DNA of 64,000 nucleotides from Prunella strophiata (GCA_036583965.1 JAZBQD010000030.1:82154800-82218799), one strand, 5' to 3'; counted from the stretch's first letter, positions 41,001-56,000 are shown. Numbers and translations are program-made. The notes: generated by a model from the sequence alone, not told the origin.

Positions 41001-44000
41001 TTATAACTTCTGAGAAACTTAAGATAATATGTATCAGTGCAAAATGACAGCATATTCTTGTGGGGACTTGCAAGGGACTTGCCTGCACTTAATAGAAGTC
41101 TGACTGAGGTTGGATGATGATAAGAAGTTGTTGTCTAACTTGTTTTTTTGAAAAGCATAAAACATTTCCTGATGTTTTCATTTCAGACATGAAATATGAA
41201 GATTTAGATATGTTTAGACAAAAACAGTTTTGATGATAACCTGTGTTTAAACACCTGTTTTGTCATGTGCATTAAATATAGAAACGGGGAGTTCCACTGG
41301 GTTCAGACTTCTGGTCAATTTGCAATTTTCAATTTGTCTTTATTTTTCTTGATACTGTGTGTAACAAAGATGAAGGTTTATAAAATGATATCTCTCTCTG
41401 ATTCAGATGTGAATGAACTGAAGGAATGCCTCCAGGTGCTGGTGAAGGAGCAGCAAACTCTGGCCACACAAACTGCAACAACAGCTCTCTCAGCTATGAG
41501 GCTAAAGCAGAGGCTGGTGATCCTGGAACGCTACTTCATTGCTTTGAACAGAGCAGTTCTTCAGGAGAACATCAAAGTCAAGTGGAAAAGCAGTAGTGTT
41601 CCTCTTCCTGCTGTGGATAAGAAAAGGTAATAACACATGCATTAATCCATTAGAAGTTAATCCATTAGAAGAACCATAGAAAGGTTATCAACCTGTCTGT
41701 GAGGGCTTAATGTGATTTATTCCTCCTTGTGAAACATTAATGGCAAAGAAACTTTTTAATTCTTAAGATGGCTTTGCCATATTAAGTGGTGTTACCTCCC
41801 ATCAGTCCTCCTTCTTGCCTGGTGCTTTCTTATGGTGTCTCTGTTTGTACTAGTAGGTTTTTATTGTAATACATTGCTGTAGATATTAAGCTTTGAGCTA
41901 TAAGTATACATTTATACAAGTAGTTCTTTTGTTCTGCTCAGCTAGAAAGTGTGGAGAAGCGTATTTCAGAAATGGTGCTAATGGAAATTACATCGTTTGA
42001 GTAACAATATATTTTGGTCAATAGTTGCTCAGCTCACATAAATTAAAAAATATAAATACATAAAATTAGAACGTAGAACCTTAGTTTGAGTGAGAAATGA
42101 TGTAATTATGCATTTTAAATGCAACTATTTCAAGAGAAGTAACTGAGTAAGGAATCCTCTGATTACTTTTCATGTCTGGATAGCTGTCTAGACCTAAAAA
42201 TAGAAAAATCTATCAGATAAGGCATTAAATGAAGTGTTCAGTAGCTGTCTGACAGAACAAGAAATTTGTCTAGGGAAATTTTTGTTGGATTGTCTCTAGA
42301 TTCAGATATGAAAGGAGAATGTAAGTAGATATCACAACTGGTTATTATGGAATTGGAGTTCTGACAAGGATATCTTTCTCTGAATAGACTGTTCTCTTGA
42401 ATTTTTTTTTTCAGCTCTGATTAAAAAGAGCACTGTTATGTTTAAGTTATCAGATTGCTAAAAATGAAAGTATCATTTCTTGAAAAAGTCCTAAGCTGTT
42501 CACTTTCATTGTAATCTCACAACAAAACAAACTACACTTGGTGGTTCAGTGTTGGAAGTGTTAGGGAATCTCTTGTTGCTGACTACAAAGGGAAGCTTAC
42601 TTAAATTAATTTGATTGTTTATGAGAAGTTAACAGAAATGAATGTGAGTCCAGTGGCTATTACCCAAAGTTGAAGCTATCTCTTCCTTGCACACACAACT
42701 ACAGAAGCTGCAGAGAGATTTTTAGCATTGACACTTGAATAGAAGGATAAATAATAACAAAATGGGTGGAACTTATTATCAATAAAGATTAATTAAAAAA
42801 AAATCTGCAAGCTTAGTTTATGCAGTCCAAACTAACTAAAAATATATAGACTTCCAGAGTAAATAATTAGTACATGAAGTGCCTTTTGTTTGTATATTTT
42901 CAGTAAAGCATCATTTCACTTTGGGTAACTATGGGCATTTTTTTGGTGACAGTCCATTATGCTGATCTGGTTTATGTTTTTCTCTGTGAAGCTTTTTGAT
43001 ATTGGATGTTGAATTGTTTCTTTGATGTGATTGAAGTTGAATTTTGGTTGCTGACATTTTGATGTTGTTCACCTTGTTTCTCAAGGCACAGCTATGATTC
43101 TTTACAAATAAAAATTGTGTAATTGTATATGTGTGCGTATGGCTAAATTATAAAATCACTGAATATATGTTATACAAAATAATTGTGACATAAATATATA
43201 TTATTGTAATACAAATTTATTGAAACTGTTCATACATAATTTTATTTAGCTCAAGACCTGTAGGCAAAGGTGTGGAAGGACTTGCACGTGTTGGATCCCG
43301 AGCAGCACTTTCATTTGCATTTGCTTTCCTTCGTAGAGCCTGGAGATCAGGTAGGTCTACTCTTGAGCACATTGCAAATATATTTCATTTGCAGCCATGT
43401 GACTCATAAAGTGTGTGTATCTGTGTTAAATATTGGCATAGAACTACAAATTTATGAATGATGGATTTGCATAATTGCACTTATGTGGTTCTATGCCTAA
43501 CAATGTTGTTGCTGGTCAATGCCACCCATGCCAGTTTCAATGTTGAGTTTTTCTGGGATATTTTATACTGAAGAAGGTAAGTTTAGATTTCATGAAAAGC
43601 ATGTATTTTTAATGCTAGACTTCAGAAAAGTTAGATTTATTCTTCCAACAGAGTCAGCCACTATTATTACATGATAGCAGCAGCTTAGAAAAAGCTTTGG
43701 ATATGAAGCTTGTGTTTAGTTTGTGTACTTGTCAGCTATTGTCAAATTGCAGAGGTTGGCAGAATTGTCACCTGTGCCACTAAACCTTCCTGTCTCAGTC
43801 TGCATGATTTGGTCAGATGGCAGGTGTGGGCTTACTCCAGCCAGCCCTAGCTATCCTCTTTTCTCAGTGGCTGCATAGCGAAATGAGCTGGTTTGAGTTT
43901 TTACCTTTCTGAATTTTTTTTTTTTTTTTTGGTGAAGAGTTCTTCAGAATCTTGCAGTCAAATGTTCATGTGAAAATTGAGAATTTTGTCCATAGGAAGT

Positions 44001-47000
44001 AACTTGTATCTTGCGTTGAAAAAAAGCTCCACAAAATACTGTGTACAACAATTTCTCTAACTTCTGTAAAGATGGGAATGTAACTGGTCTTGCTGTGTTC
44101 CTCAGGTGAAGATGCAGACTTGTGCAGTGAGTTGTTACAGGAATCCCTTGATGCACTGCGAGCTCTACCAGAGGCATCCCTTTTTGATGAAGGGACTGTG
44201 TCTTCTGTGTGGCTGGAAGTGGTAGAAAGAGCTACTAAATTCCTAAGGTCTGTTGTGACTGGGTAAGTTTCTTTTTTTGAGCTGTTAAATGGCGAGTTTG
44301 CATCTCTCAGAAGCTGGGGGTTATAAACATATTGATTTATAGAAAATTTGAAAGATTTCTTCCCTTTTATAATGTAGTTATACAAGCAAGCAAAAAATTA
44401 ATGAGCTATTGAAATGATGCTCTTTAAACATTATTTGATAATTTTAGCTGCTGGAGAAAAATCTGAATTGGAATATTCAGATTTGCATGAAAACTTAGCA
44501 AAACAATTGTGTTTTGCTAATGTAAATATATCCACAGAAGAATGCTTTGCTAATGCTATATATGTGCACTCTTAATTGTGACCTTCAAGTATAGTAAAAT
44601 AATAGAGACTTCTGTGCATGAGGGAAAATACACTCATGTTGGACTGGGAGCAGTCCCCCGCTTTTCCCTGTTAAGTAGGCTTCAAGTTGTTACCTTTTTG
44701 CAGTAGTTATTGGAAGTTACTAGAAATGTCTTTTCAATACTAGAACTACATCCTTAAGGTGAATATCATAAAAGATATTTAAATTTCACCTGTGAAAAAT
44801 TTTTTCATGTTCTTAGTATGTTTAATAGAATAGATAGTTAAGCTTGTTTAGTATGTTTAATAGAGTAGATAGATAGTTAAGCTTGGGGTGTTTTTAAAGC
44901 CTAGCTGTCCCTCTGAAATTTGATCTAGTTTGGAATGTGTGGGCTTTTCTTCTCAGCTGCTTTCTTCACCCTTTTGATATTTTTCTGTAAGTTTAGTGGT
45001 TCTTGGGGTGCTGTAGATGCTTTTGGTAAGCAATTGTGTATTATTTCCTGTTAGTTAATGTATATTGTTTGACTTTTAAATAGAGATGTGCATGGAGCTC
45101 CCAGTACCAAGGGGCCAGGAAACATTCCTTTGCAAGACCAGCACTTGGCACTTGCCATATTGCTTGAACTGGCAGTGCAGAGGGGTACACTAAGGTGAGA
45201 AACATGAGCACTCTGATTTTTAACCATCACTGTTGGAATGGGCTGACAGTCTTCAGTTGTCATGGATTTGGGTTTAATGTAATAATTGTGGTTCAAAGCA
45301 TATGCACCTTTTCACTGCTATGCACCTTTTCACTAAGGCAGTGGTGATTGAGACCTAATACTATCTAGACTGTAAGATCCATTTTTTATATTTTGATAAT
45401 CTGTTTGAAACAGAAAGCCCTGGCATCTGATTTTGCTTAACTTCAAAATGTAGAGATAGAATTGTATGGATAATCTAACCTAATGGTTTTAGGAATGCTT
45501 ATTAATAGAAAATGTTGATTCCCTCTTTCAGCCAAATGTTGTCTGCAGTTATGTTGCTGCTTCAACTTTGGGATAATGGAACGAGGGAAACGGATAATGA
45601 GCGATCTGCACAGGGAACAAGTGCACCCCTTCTGCCTTTGCTACAAAGATTTCAGAGTATAATATGTAATAAAGATGTGCCCAATACTGAGGAAGAGATT
45701 CAGGTACTTATTCTTGGATTATTTAAAAGGGGCATTATGTTGGAATGAAATTTCATTTGCCTAGCTAAAATAATCATAAAATTATCCAAACAAAGTTGTT
45801 GGTGGTGTTTTCCATGTAAGGTGTATATACACCATGGTCATTTAGTTTTCATGTGAAGATTTGAGTTTCTTGAGGTAGGGGGAGGAATGTCACAGCATGA
45901 TTAGAGGTAAGCATCGTGTTTAGTAGTTAATGCTGATGTGATAATTAACTTTGATGTGGCTAAGTTACTTTTCTGCATATTTGAATTGTTTTTATTTTGT
46001 GCTTAAAATTATTTGAACTATGACTCTGTGAATATTACTGAGGTTGATAAAATATAATTGATCAATTTTATTATGCTTGTAGCTTTCTATTATATACAGT
46101 CTGACTATTTTTTCAACATTCATGTTTCAAATTTTTCTCTAATGTGGAAAAAGGATGTGCAGAGTTAATTCATTTTCTCTTACTCTTGTGCAGATAGTCA
46201 TCTTGTCTAAACTTTGTGTATCTGTATTAGTCTCACAGATATACCCTGAATGTTTTTCTGACTGCTCTTTTCTCTTTTCCAGCTCCTGACTTACCCTCTA
46301 AGTCCAAATGAAAGTTTTCTGAGGTATCTGACTTTGCCACAGGACAATGAGCTGGCAATTGACCTGAGACAAACAGCTGTGGTGATCATGGCCCATTTAG
46401 ACCGCCTTGCCACCCCATGTATGCCTCCACAGTGTAGCTCTCCTACATCTCATAAGGTAATTGTTTGCAGTATCAAATGCAGCAAGGTGTTTTCCCTAAA
46501 AGCATAACTGAATTTCAGAATGCAAGGAAAACGGCTCCTAAGATTCTTCAAATTCCTTTCTGATTTTCGCAACATAACCTTGAGTTCTGAAATTTGTCTT
46601 ACTTGGGTAACTTATTCTATCAGCCCTTTTTGGGTGAGCCTTGGAGTGCAATTTTATGGTTTATGAACCATTCTTTCTTACCACACTATGGCTAATTCTG
46701 CCATATTTTGAACTGTTCCTTGTGTTTCTCAGAGTAAATTCTCAAGACCAGACTTGATAAATCTTGGGGGTCTGACTTACTTAAAAAATAAAAGAAAGAA
46801 AAAAGTAAATGCCAAACTTTCCAACCTGAAAAATCTCTGAATCTCTTACCATAGACACTTATTACTCATTTAGTACCAGACTGAACTGAATAGGATGCAT
46901 GCAAGTCTTTATTTTTGGTATCTTCTAATTAGGTAGGTTTTATTGACTATTGGAAAGAATGACAGTCTCAGATTTGAACACATTTTGTATATAAAGTTTT

Positions 47001-50000
47001 AAAAAATAATTTGTTCTGTGAATTTTATTAAACTGTGTATTTTAATATTTAGTACTTACAGAATTTCTTATTTCCTAGGGATCATTGCAAGAGGTCATTG
47101 CTTGGGGATTAATAGGTTGGAAATATTATGCTAATGTGAGTGGTCCAATTCAGTGTGAAGGACTGGCCAACCTTGGTGTTGTGCAGGTTGCTTGTGCAGA
47201 GAAACGTTTTCTGATATTATCTAGAAATGGAAGAGTTTATACACAAGCATATAACAGCGATACTCTGGTGAGAGATTTTTACGTCTTTTTAAAAATTTGT
47301 TCTGTACTACTTCATAAGTTTCCTCTTCTAAATATTTACAGTTTCTTAGGAGAGTAGATGGAGATATGCTGATTTTTTTGTGAACTTTCTGTACTGTTGT
47401 ATTTGAACTTTCAGAAGTAGTGGGGTTTGTCTCTTGAGTTGATTTGATGAAAAGCATATGGATTCTGTAATTTTGATCATGCTAGAGGTTATGGATACTA
47501 TGAATATTGCTTTTATTGGTATGCAGGCCTTGGTAACATCAGAAATTGGAAGATATCAATAAAGTAAAATCCACTTCATATAACTGTGTCCAAGCTGTGT
47601 AGTTTCTCAAACAAAAATACACTGTAAATAGAAGCCTTTGTCACTGAGATAGCCTGTAATGTTAAGATAAACACCATTTTCATATATATTGAAGACCTAT
47701 AAGAATGGGAACAAATAACTTCAAAGATTGCTTTTGTCATATTTGACCATTTTTTTCTTCATGTTTTCACCTCATTAATTTGAGAGCAAAGTTTTGATAA
47801 AACTGGAAACAGGAAAACTGTACCTAGTTATGTGATGGAAAATGTCAGCAGATTTTGTAAGCATATTGCTTTTGCTTGGTTTACAGGGACCACAGCTGGT
47901 GCAGAGTCTAGCTTCCAGAAATATTGTGAAGATAGCAGCACATTCAGATGGGCATCACTATCTGGCTTTGTCAGCAAATGGTGAAGTCTTCTCTTGGGGT
48001 TGTGGAGATGGTGGAAGACTAGGTCACGGGGATACAGTGTATGTATTAAAAATAATCATAACATTTATTTGCAAGTGTTATGAATTCATAGTATAAAATT
48101 ATTATGTTGTGTTGTGCAACGTTAGGCATTTGGTATTTGGCTCTGTTACTGAACAAAAGTTGCATTCTCCCTGCAGGTTTTCTCTGTCTGGAATATTCCT
48201 AGTTCTCTATTAATCCTACTTTCTGAAGTACTTGTAGTTGGAGGGTGTAGTAGTGACCACTGTTATTAGGACTTTTATTAATTGTTTTATGAATCCAGAG
48301 CACATTTTCTCTGAAATGTTGACTCACATGTTGGAGCAGGGTCATGATTTTTTATGCAGTCATATTGTACATTATTCCATTTTTCTGGGACATTACTGTC
48401 CTGTTTTTTGTAGGAGCAGTCTTGTACAAGAGTATTGTATAGGGGGTGTGCATCAATACATTTTAGAGATTGTATGTGTCTTCCCCCAGTGCAGAATTCC
48501 CTCTAGGGCAAGAGAGGGACTACACAAGGGTTATCAGTATCATGAAATTTATTGGTCAGATACAGTAATTAAAGGTAGTATTTTTAACAATAGACAAATA
48601 TTTTTTTAAAAACATTGCATGAACTCAGTTGAAAACAGAAGTTGCAGTTGTTAGACATTCCTTTAGTAGTTTGTATATTTTTGAACAATTTGAACTTAAT
48701 TTTGGCTTCTAGTTCTATTTGCATTTTGTTATTTCAGACTAATAATAAGGCTTGCAGGTAGAATTGCAGCAATTTTAACAAGTGTGTCACACCTTTTATC
48801 ACTTACTCATCAAATCACCTTTTGTGAAATATGTCACCTTCTCTTTAAATAGCCCTCTGGAGGAACCTAAGATGATATCTGCTTTATCTGGGAAGCAAGC
48901 TGGAAAACATGTTGTTCATATTGCGTGTGGAAGCACCTACAGTGCAGCCATTACTGCTGAGGGAGAGCTGTATACATGGGGAAGAGGAAACTATGGCAGG
49001 CTTGGTCATGGTGAGTTAGTTGATAGCTTCAAATAAGTTGTTGAAGAATTTAGTGCCTTTTGCAAATGATCTTTCATCCCACCTAAAGCTGATTTGAGAA
49101 CATTATGTGACTTCTTGTGAATTGAAATAATTATGGGAGGGGTTGTCCCAAACCCATTGAATTCCCTGAGATATCTGGAAATAAGCAATTGGATAGAGAA
49201 GAAAAATCTGCAGTGTTTTCTCTTTCTCTCCTTGTGAAGCTAAGACTATTTCGTGGGTCAAATCCTTGTTGGATGTCTCTCAGAAACCATACGGGAGCTT
49301 AGTCACGATACTCAAATCTGAAAACAAAACTAAACAATGCCGCCCTGCACATACAGAATAAAACATCCAAAAGCAAAGAAGCAAAAGAAAACAAACAAAA
49401 GAACCTGTCTGGCCATCTGGGTTTTGCTTCTCACAGAACCACTTTGTTTTGAAGGTTCCAGTGAAGATCAGACCATCCCAATGCTGGTCACGGGGCTGAA
49501 AGGACTCAAAGTTATTGATGTGTCGTGTGGAAGTGGAGATGCTCAGACTCTTGCAGTTACTGAAAATGGTTAGTAGCAAAACAGAACTTAAAATTTTAAG
49601 TAAGGTTGCCTGTCCTTCCTTTCACTCTGAGAATATTTGTACTGCAGATATGCTTATTCTAGCAGCTTGAATTCTGTAAAAATTTGAAGCTGAAATTCAT
49701 TCTGGGGAAAAAATATGTATATTTATACATTTTGTATATGATGTTGCAGAGGTATTTCCATGCATAGATATGCAGTACATTCCTTATGAATATGTAAATA
49801 TATTAAGTTATGTATATATATTTCATGTAAATGTATAGTGGACCCACAAAATATTATCTATATGTGCATGTGTCTAAATTTTGTTGGTTGCTATATAAGT
49901 GCAAATATCATGTTGTCACAAGAGCCAGAATTCAGAGTAGGAGAGCTGTCTCTCTTAACCCCTTGGAAGTGTAAAAGAGAAGCTGCATGGAATTTCATCT

Positions 50001-53000
50001 TTCCAACATCCCTGACCAAGGTGCCTAGGGTGCTACAGATTCAAAACTTACATTTCATTGTGAGGTCAAACCCCAAAGTCATCTCTTAGAAAGCAGGTAG
50101 TTCTTGGAGGCTAGTTATTCCTTTGAAATACAACTGGTTAATATGATATGCATTATTTAAAAAGTGAAATGTGTGCTCATACAGGAAATGGAAACCCAGA
50201 TTTTATCAGGTTTTTTTCTGTCTCTGATCTCTGCCTTGCTTGCTTCCATTGCTTATCAGAGTACCTTAGGGATTCTGCTTATGCGAGTAGGGAGCAAAAA
50301 TCCATCAGAATGTAAAACAAGACTTTCTGTTTGGGCATGCATGGGTTTACCATTCTTGAACCATAATTTAATTTACTGCAAATGCAGAATGACTTGACTG
50401 TTTCTAAGTTCCTACATCAGGACTTAGATTTAGTAATGTATTTAAAAAGAACATGATAAATGTGACAATTTCATTTCATTTTGAGAAATGCTTGAGTGAT
50501 ATAAACTGAAAATTAAAATAGATTTAACAGAAAATTTGGCCATTTGATATAGAAAACACTTTGTAAGTTCTTATAAATAATTAAAGCAGTTTTTATCTTG
50601 CTTGATTTACAGTAAATCCTATGCTTCATTTATTTTTAAGAATGACTTTCCATACACTGATAGATTTTCAATGAATGTTATATATTGCACTTTTTATGTT
50701 TAGTTTTGTCAGCATGAGTATTTTTCAAATGTTGTTCTTTATTATTGTCACAAACAATTAGAAATTAATTTGGAACTGCTTTTCTTAAAATACAATTTAA
50801 AATTTGTGCTTGTTATAGAATCTCAGATTATGAAGAACTTATTTGTTAAAACTGATGACTTAATTAAAAGAAAAAAGCAGTGCGATTATTTTTTGTTTTC
50901 TTTCTCCTGATTTAAAGGCCAGGTTTGGTCTTGGGGTGATGGAGACTATGGAAAACTGGGAAGAGGAGGCAGTGATGGTTGCAAAACTCCCAAGTTGATA
51001 GAAAAGCTTCAAGATTTGGACATTGTGAAAGTACGCTGTGGGAGTCAGTTCTCTATTGCTTTAACCAAAGATGGCCAGGTCTACACCTGGGGGAAGGGTG
51101 ACAATCAGAGACTTGGGCATGGGACAGAAGAGCACGTTCGATATCCCAAACTGCTGGAAGGCTTGAAAGGTAATTAGCAGAGTTGGGAATACTCCAGAGC
51201 TCTTTCTGTTGTTGGGACTTTTTACCCAACACAAATTAACTCTACTTTGAGTGATGATACCATGTACTCTGTCATATTTTATGCTGGTAGCATAATAATG
51301 TGCATTTCCCATCATTTATGTGTTTACACCTACAAGATTTTAGCAGACTTAAAGACAATGTGTTATGACTACTTTAAATGCTGCATGTCTTGTGTTCTCT
51401 TTATTCTCACTGCTTTTCTTTTATTAGGTTCACAGAAATGCTTATTTAAAGCAAGTGTGTCTGCACTGTCATGCAAACAAATATATATAATATATGCTTA
51501 GATTAAAGCAGGTGAATAGAATATATGAAAATAACAGACAAATAATGTCACCAAAGTTGTGTTTGACTTTTGACTAGTTTGTAATGGAGAGAAAATTACT
51601 TCCTTCATTTGGGAGAAGACCTGAGGTTCTGTAGGGGAAGATGAAGAAGAAACCTCTTTTATTGCTCTATCTTTCCTTTAAATTGTTACTCGTATATGTT
51701 GAATGTTGTAAATGAGAATAATTTTACAGTCTCTCATTGTAGATGGGGAGATCTTTAAATAACTCATTCCCAAAAAAGCTTCTAAGTGGAAAGGACACAA
51801 AGTAGAAAAAAATTTTTTAAACTTGTAAACTTCTGTACTTATCTGTCTCTTGATTTATGCTTTGCTGTACTCTTCCAATCCACCACTGAGGCAGAAGTGA
51901 GACTCATGACATCCATGACATGTTCCAGTTAAGCATGGTTGTAATTAGCATAGTTTTCCTTACTTCTGCTAGTTTTCTGTCAATGATTGTTTTGTCTAAG
52001 TTATATTTTCCATATCTAACTTTCTTATCAGGAAAGAAAGTGATAGATGTGGCAGCTGGATCTACCCATTGTTTAGCACTGACTGAAGACAGTGAAGTGC
52101 ACAGCTGGGGAAGCAATGATCAGTGTCAGCATTTTGATACTTTGCGTATCACTAAACCAGAGCCTGCAGCTCTCCCAGGATTAGACACAAAGCACATAGT
52201 TGGAATTGCTTGTGGACCTGCTCAGGTAGGTTTTAATTGTGAATTCTTTGGTTTTACTTCCCACTGAAGTTAGTGTTGTTTATTATAATCCTGGTCCTTC
52301 TTTCTGTGCTTGCATGACTTTTTGTATTCCTCCTTATTCTGAGTAAATGAAGGTTTTGGAAAAAATCAAATCTTGCATAGTTGTTCTGTCAAAAAGGGGT
52401 GATTAGCTTTCCCTCTCTTGGGTATTCTGAGAAGCAGCTATTTATCTGGCTTTTTTTGTATGACACAGCAGTTGAGGAGTTATCAACAGAATGTTTCCTG
52501 TGGCAGAAGTAGTGAGATATCTGGACTGGGTATGACAACACATTGGAAAATGTGATAAGAGAGTTCTGGATCTGTATGGATTTATTATGTATGTTTACAA
52601 GAATGCAAGTAGAGTATTCTCTTTGACAGTTAAGCTGGTATTATTACCTCGTCATCTACTACTGTTTAAGGGCAGATTTAGCTTTACACTCCTATCTGTA
52701 GTCAGTGTCGTATTTAGAAAAGAACTAACTGTGGAACTTTGTGTTTTGTTTCCATTTATAGAGTTTTGCTTGGTCATCATGTTCAGAATGGTCAATAGGC
52801 TTGCGGGTACCTTTTGTGGTGGATGTTTGCCCCATGACATTTGAGCAGCTGGATCTGTTGCTGAGACAAGTGACTGAGGGAATGGATGGATCCTCTGACT
52901 GGCCCCCTCCTCAGGAAAAGGAGTGTATGGCTGTGGCAACATTAAATCTTCTAAGACTTCAGGTACCTTCAATTTCTTACACTTTCAGCAGTCATTGAGC

Positions 53001-56000
53001 TGAATGTTTTCACTAAGTTGCTTGGATGGAAACTATGACCTTTAATGTGCCTTAAAACACTTCTATTGATTTTAAAAAGTGAAATAACTACACAGTCATT
53101 TTATACTCTTTGAAATTTGGCATCTAGTGGTTGTTTTTTTGTTCTTCTTGTCAGCTTCTGAGTTTCATTAAGAATGAACTATAAAAACAATATCTAAATG
53201 GATTAAACCTTGTATAGTCAGATTCTGAGCATTTTTATGAATTTTCAAGAGCATTTTTAAAATGAATGACCTCTTTAATTGGTGTCTGACAGTCACTGAA
53301 AATGTTCTTTTTCTAGCATAATGCAGTGATGCAGAAATAGTTTAAGTTATTCCTTAGGTTTACTTCAGATCTTTGGGGCTTATAGCTACCATTTGTAATC
53401 TTTGAGTATTGGTTTAAATTCAGGATGTAGGCACGCCAGCATTTCCCTTTAATTTTACAGATTTGCAGGTGAAAGTTTGTATCTTGGTCACTGAACTTAC
53501 TCACTTGCTCCAGGAGTGGCTTCCTGCCATCCCCACCAAGTTCATATCACTCATTAATTAAAATTTGCCTGTTTTTTTTTTTTTTTCCCCCTCCTCTTTT
53601 TTTCAGCTTCACGCTGCCATTAGTCATCAGGTGGATCCAGAATGCCTTGGCTTAGGTTTGGGCAGTATCCTGCTCAACAGCCTGAAGCAGACAGTGGTGA
53701 CATTGGCCAGCAACGCTGGGGTTCTCAACACGGTGCAGTCGGCGGCGCAAGCGGTGCTGCAGAGCGGCTGGTCCGTGCTGCTGCCCACGGCGGAGGAGCG
53801 CGCCAGGGCGCTCTCAGCGCTCCTGCCCAGTGCAGGTCGGTCCTCAAATTGAAGCCTCTTTGTTTGGGCCTTGAGCTTTGACTCCATTAATAGCTTCTTG
53901 CATTCTTAGTTTCAGGAAATGAAATGAATGTCAGCCCCGGACGTAGATTTATGATTGACCTCTTGGTGGGCAGCTTGATGGCTGATGGAGGCTTAGAGTC
54001 TGCACTGAATGCTGCTATTACTGCAGAAATTCAGGTATGGTTCATCTGCTTCTGCAAAGAACCTGAACCTTCTTTCTTCTTCAAATCCAGGGTACCAGAT
54101 TTGTTACTTTTGTAAATACAAGAGTAAATGTCCCTTGAGTTGTGAACTGTGCAGCAGCTACTGGCATGTGTCCACCATGGTTTTGTGGAGTTCCCCTACT
54201 CTTTTTTACCTTCACCACCTTCATCCCTCGCTTTGCTTTTCTTTTTATATTATAATTGTTTTAAAAAACTCTCCCCATATGGTTGTTACAGAATATACAA
54301 TACTCATTTTGTTTGGTAGGAATTGTTTCATTTTTGCTGTAGGTAAAAGTAACCTGATCTTATTACCATGAACGCTTGTTAGCAAAATCTTTCATAGTCA
54401 TAGTGGAAGTTTGTTTGTTTTCTTTAACTTGATTTGCTTTTTTAGGATATTGAAGCAAAAAAAGAAGCTCAGAAAGAAAAAGAAATTGATGAACAAGAAG
54501 CAAATGCATCAACACTTCACAGGAGCAGAACTCCATTGGACAAAGACCTTATTAACACTGGAATCTATGAATCTGCAGGAAAACAAAGTTTACCATTAGT
54601 TCAGTTAATTCAGCAGTTACTAAGGTAATTGTTTTGAATTTGTCTTTTGTACTGAAGATGTATTTAGACGTTCTATGAATGAGTCAGCTAAACAATGGTT
54701 AATTTTGGTTAGTAAATAAAGTCTCTTGCTAGAGTTTTTAGCTCCTCAGAATTCAAAATATTGAACATTCTTGTAGCTTATCTGTAGTTCTGCTCTATTT
54801 GCTAAGGAGCAATGTTCTCTACTAAGTTACCAAGTTTGAGAAAGATGGCCTTGCTTTTATGGACTTTGATACTTCTCTGAAAGAAGTATCTGAAGGTCTT
54901 TGTACCAGATGTAGGACAAATGTTTAAAAGACTGTCCTTACAAAGTGTGAGAATTGCTGAAAATTTGTTTAGAACTGAGTATTTCATCTTATTTATTTAG
55001 AACTGCCTCAAGGAGACTGTAAGTGGGGAAGAAACCTCCATTTTAAATTCTTGACTGAGAGTTGTGAGTGCATGACCAATTAGAGTGTTGAGAACAAAGC
55101 TGCTTTATATGAGTCAGAGGAGCTACAGGAGTACTTAACATAGAGGATGTATAGCATGAAATAATTATGAGTTTACCAAGAAATTTTTTTGTACTTTTTC
55201 ACTTAATTGTGATGGCAACCATGTAATTTAATCAATACTGAGACTCTCTTGAGCTGTAGCTATGTAGTGTCATGGCTTTCACTGCAGCCTCTCAGTGAAG
55301 ATTGTCATATTGTGTTTTGTAGTGAGTGATGACAAAAAGCACAAACTTGAAGTATTTTACAAATCCTGTTAACTAAAATGTATCCACAAAACCACTGACT
55401 TCTTGAGCACTACAATGCAAAGGAGTGAAAGTTCTGCATAGCAATTTTGCAGAGGTTTCTTATATATTTATGCAAAATTGTAGCAAAAGCTTAACCCATG
55501 GTCTGTGGACTGTCTTGACTCTGAGCTCCCCTTAAGTGATGCTTTTATACCACTTAGGAACATCGCTTCACAGACCATAGCCAAACTAAAAGATGTTGCT
55601 CGTCGCATTTCTTCCTGCATGGACCAAGAACTGTATAGCAAGGAGAGATCTGCTTCTCTGGACCTGTTGCTCCGTTTTCAACGTCTGCTTGTGAGCAAAC
55701 TTTACCCAGCAGATTCTGTTGGCCAGGTCCCTAATACATACAGTAAGTTGTGGTTTTAAAGATAAAAGCAAAGAACCTCTGACCCCTCCCCAAGTATTTC
55801 TGTAATAGCTTTTACAGGATAGCAGTTTCTTATTTTAGTTTATCACCTTGTCTCATTTATTGACCTAGTTGCTGTCTGAACAGTGTTTGAAAGTAGTTTA
55901 TTTACTTTGTTTTCTGTAAGTGATTTTTTTTGTTTAGGTAATAGGGTCTAGATAATAGACTTGTTATAAGTTTTTAAAAATGTGTGATTTCCTAAATTAG

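Larger units (their letters stand above)
33286..41406 (+). other. HERC2: HERC2 intron 4 (8.1 kb)
   Basis: AT-rich. Holds a 60-base near-perfect palindrome (34816-34875), an antisense CR1 fragment (36904-37347), T-rich tracts at about 39827-39860 and 40497-40511, and otherwise no recognisable structure or exon. Confidence 0.8.
41627..53606 (+). other. HERC2: HERC2 introns 5-17 (within this span)
   Basis: Introns of roughly 340 bases to 1.6 kb between exons 5 and 18, AT-rich, mostly with canonical GT...AG ends. Notable contents: a 15-base perfect tandem repeat just after exon 5 (41642-41671), a hairpin in intron 7 (44495-44520), a 35-base duplication in intron 7 (44814-44887) and a 16-base repeat in intron 8 (45301-45334). 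No transposable element was recognised here. Confidence 0.8.
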
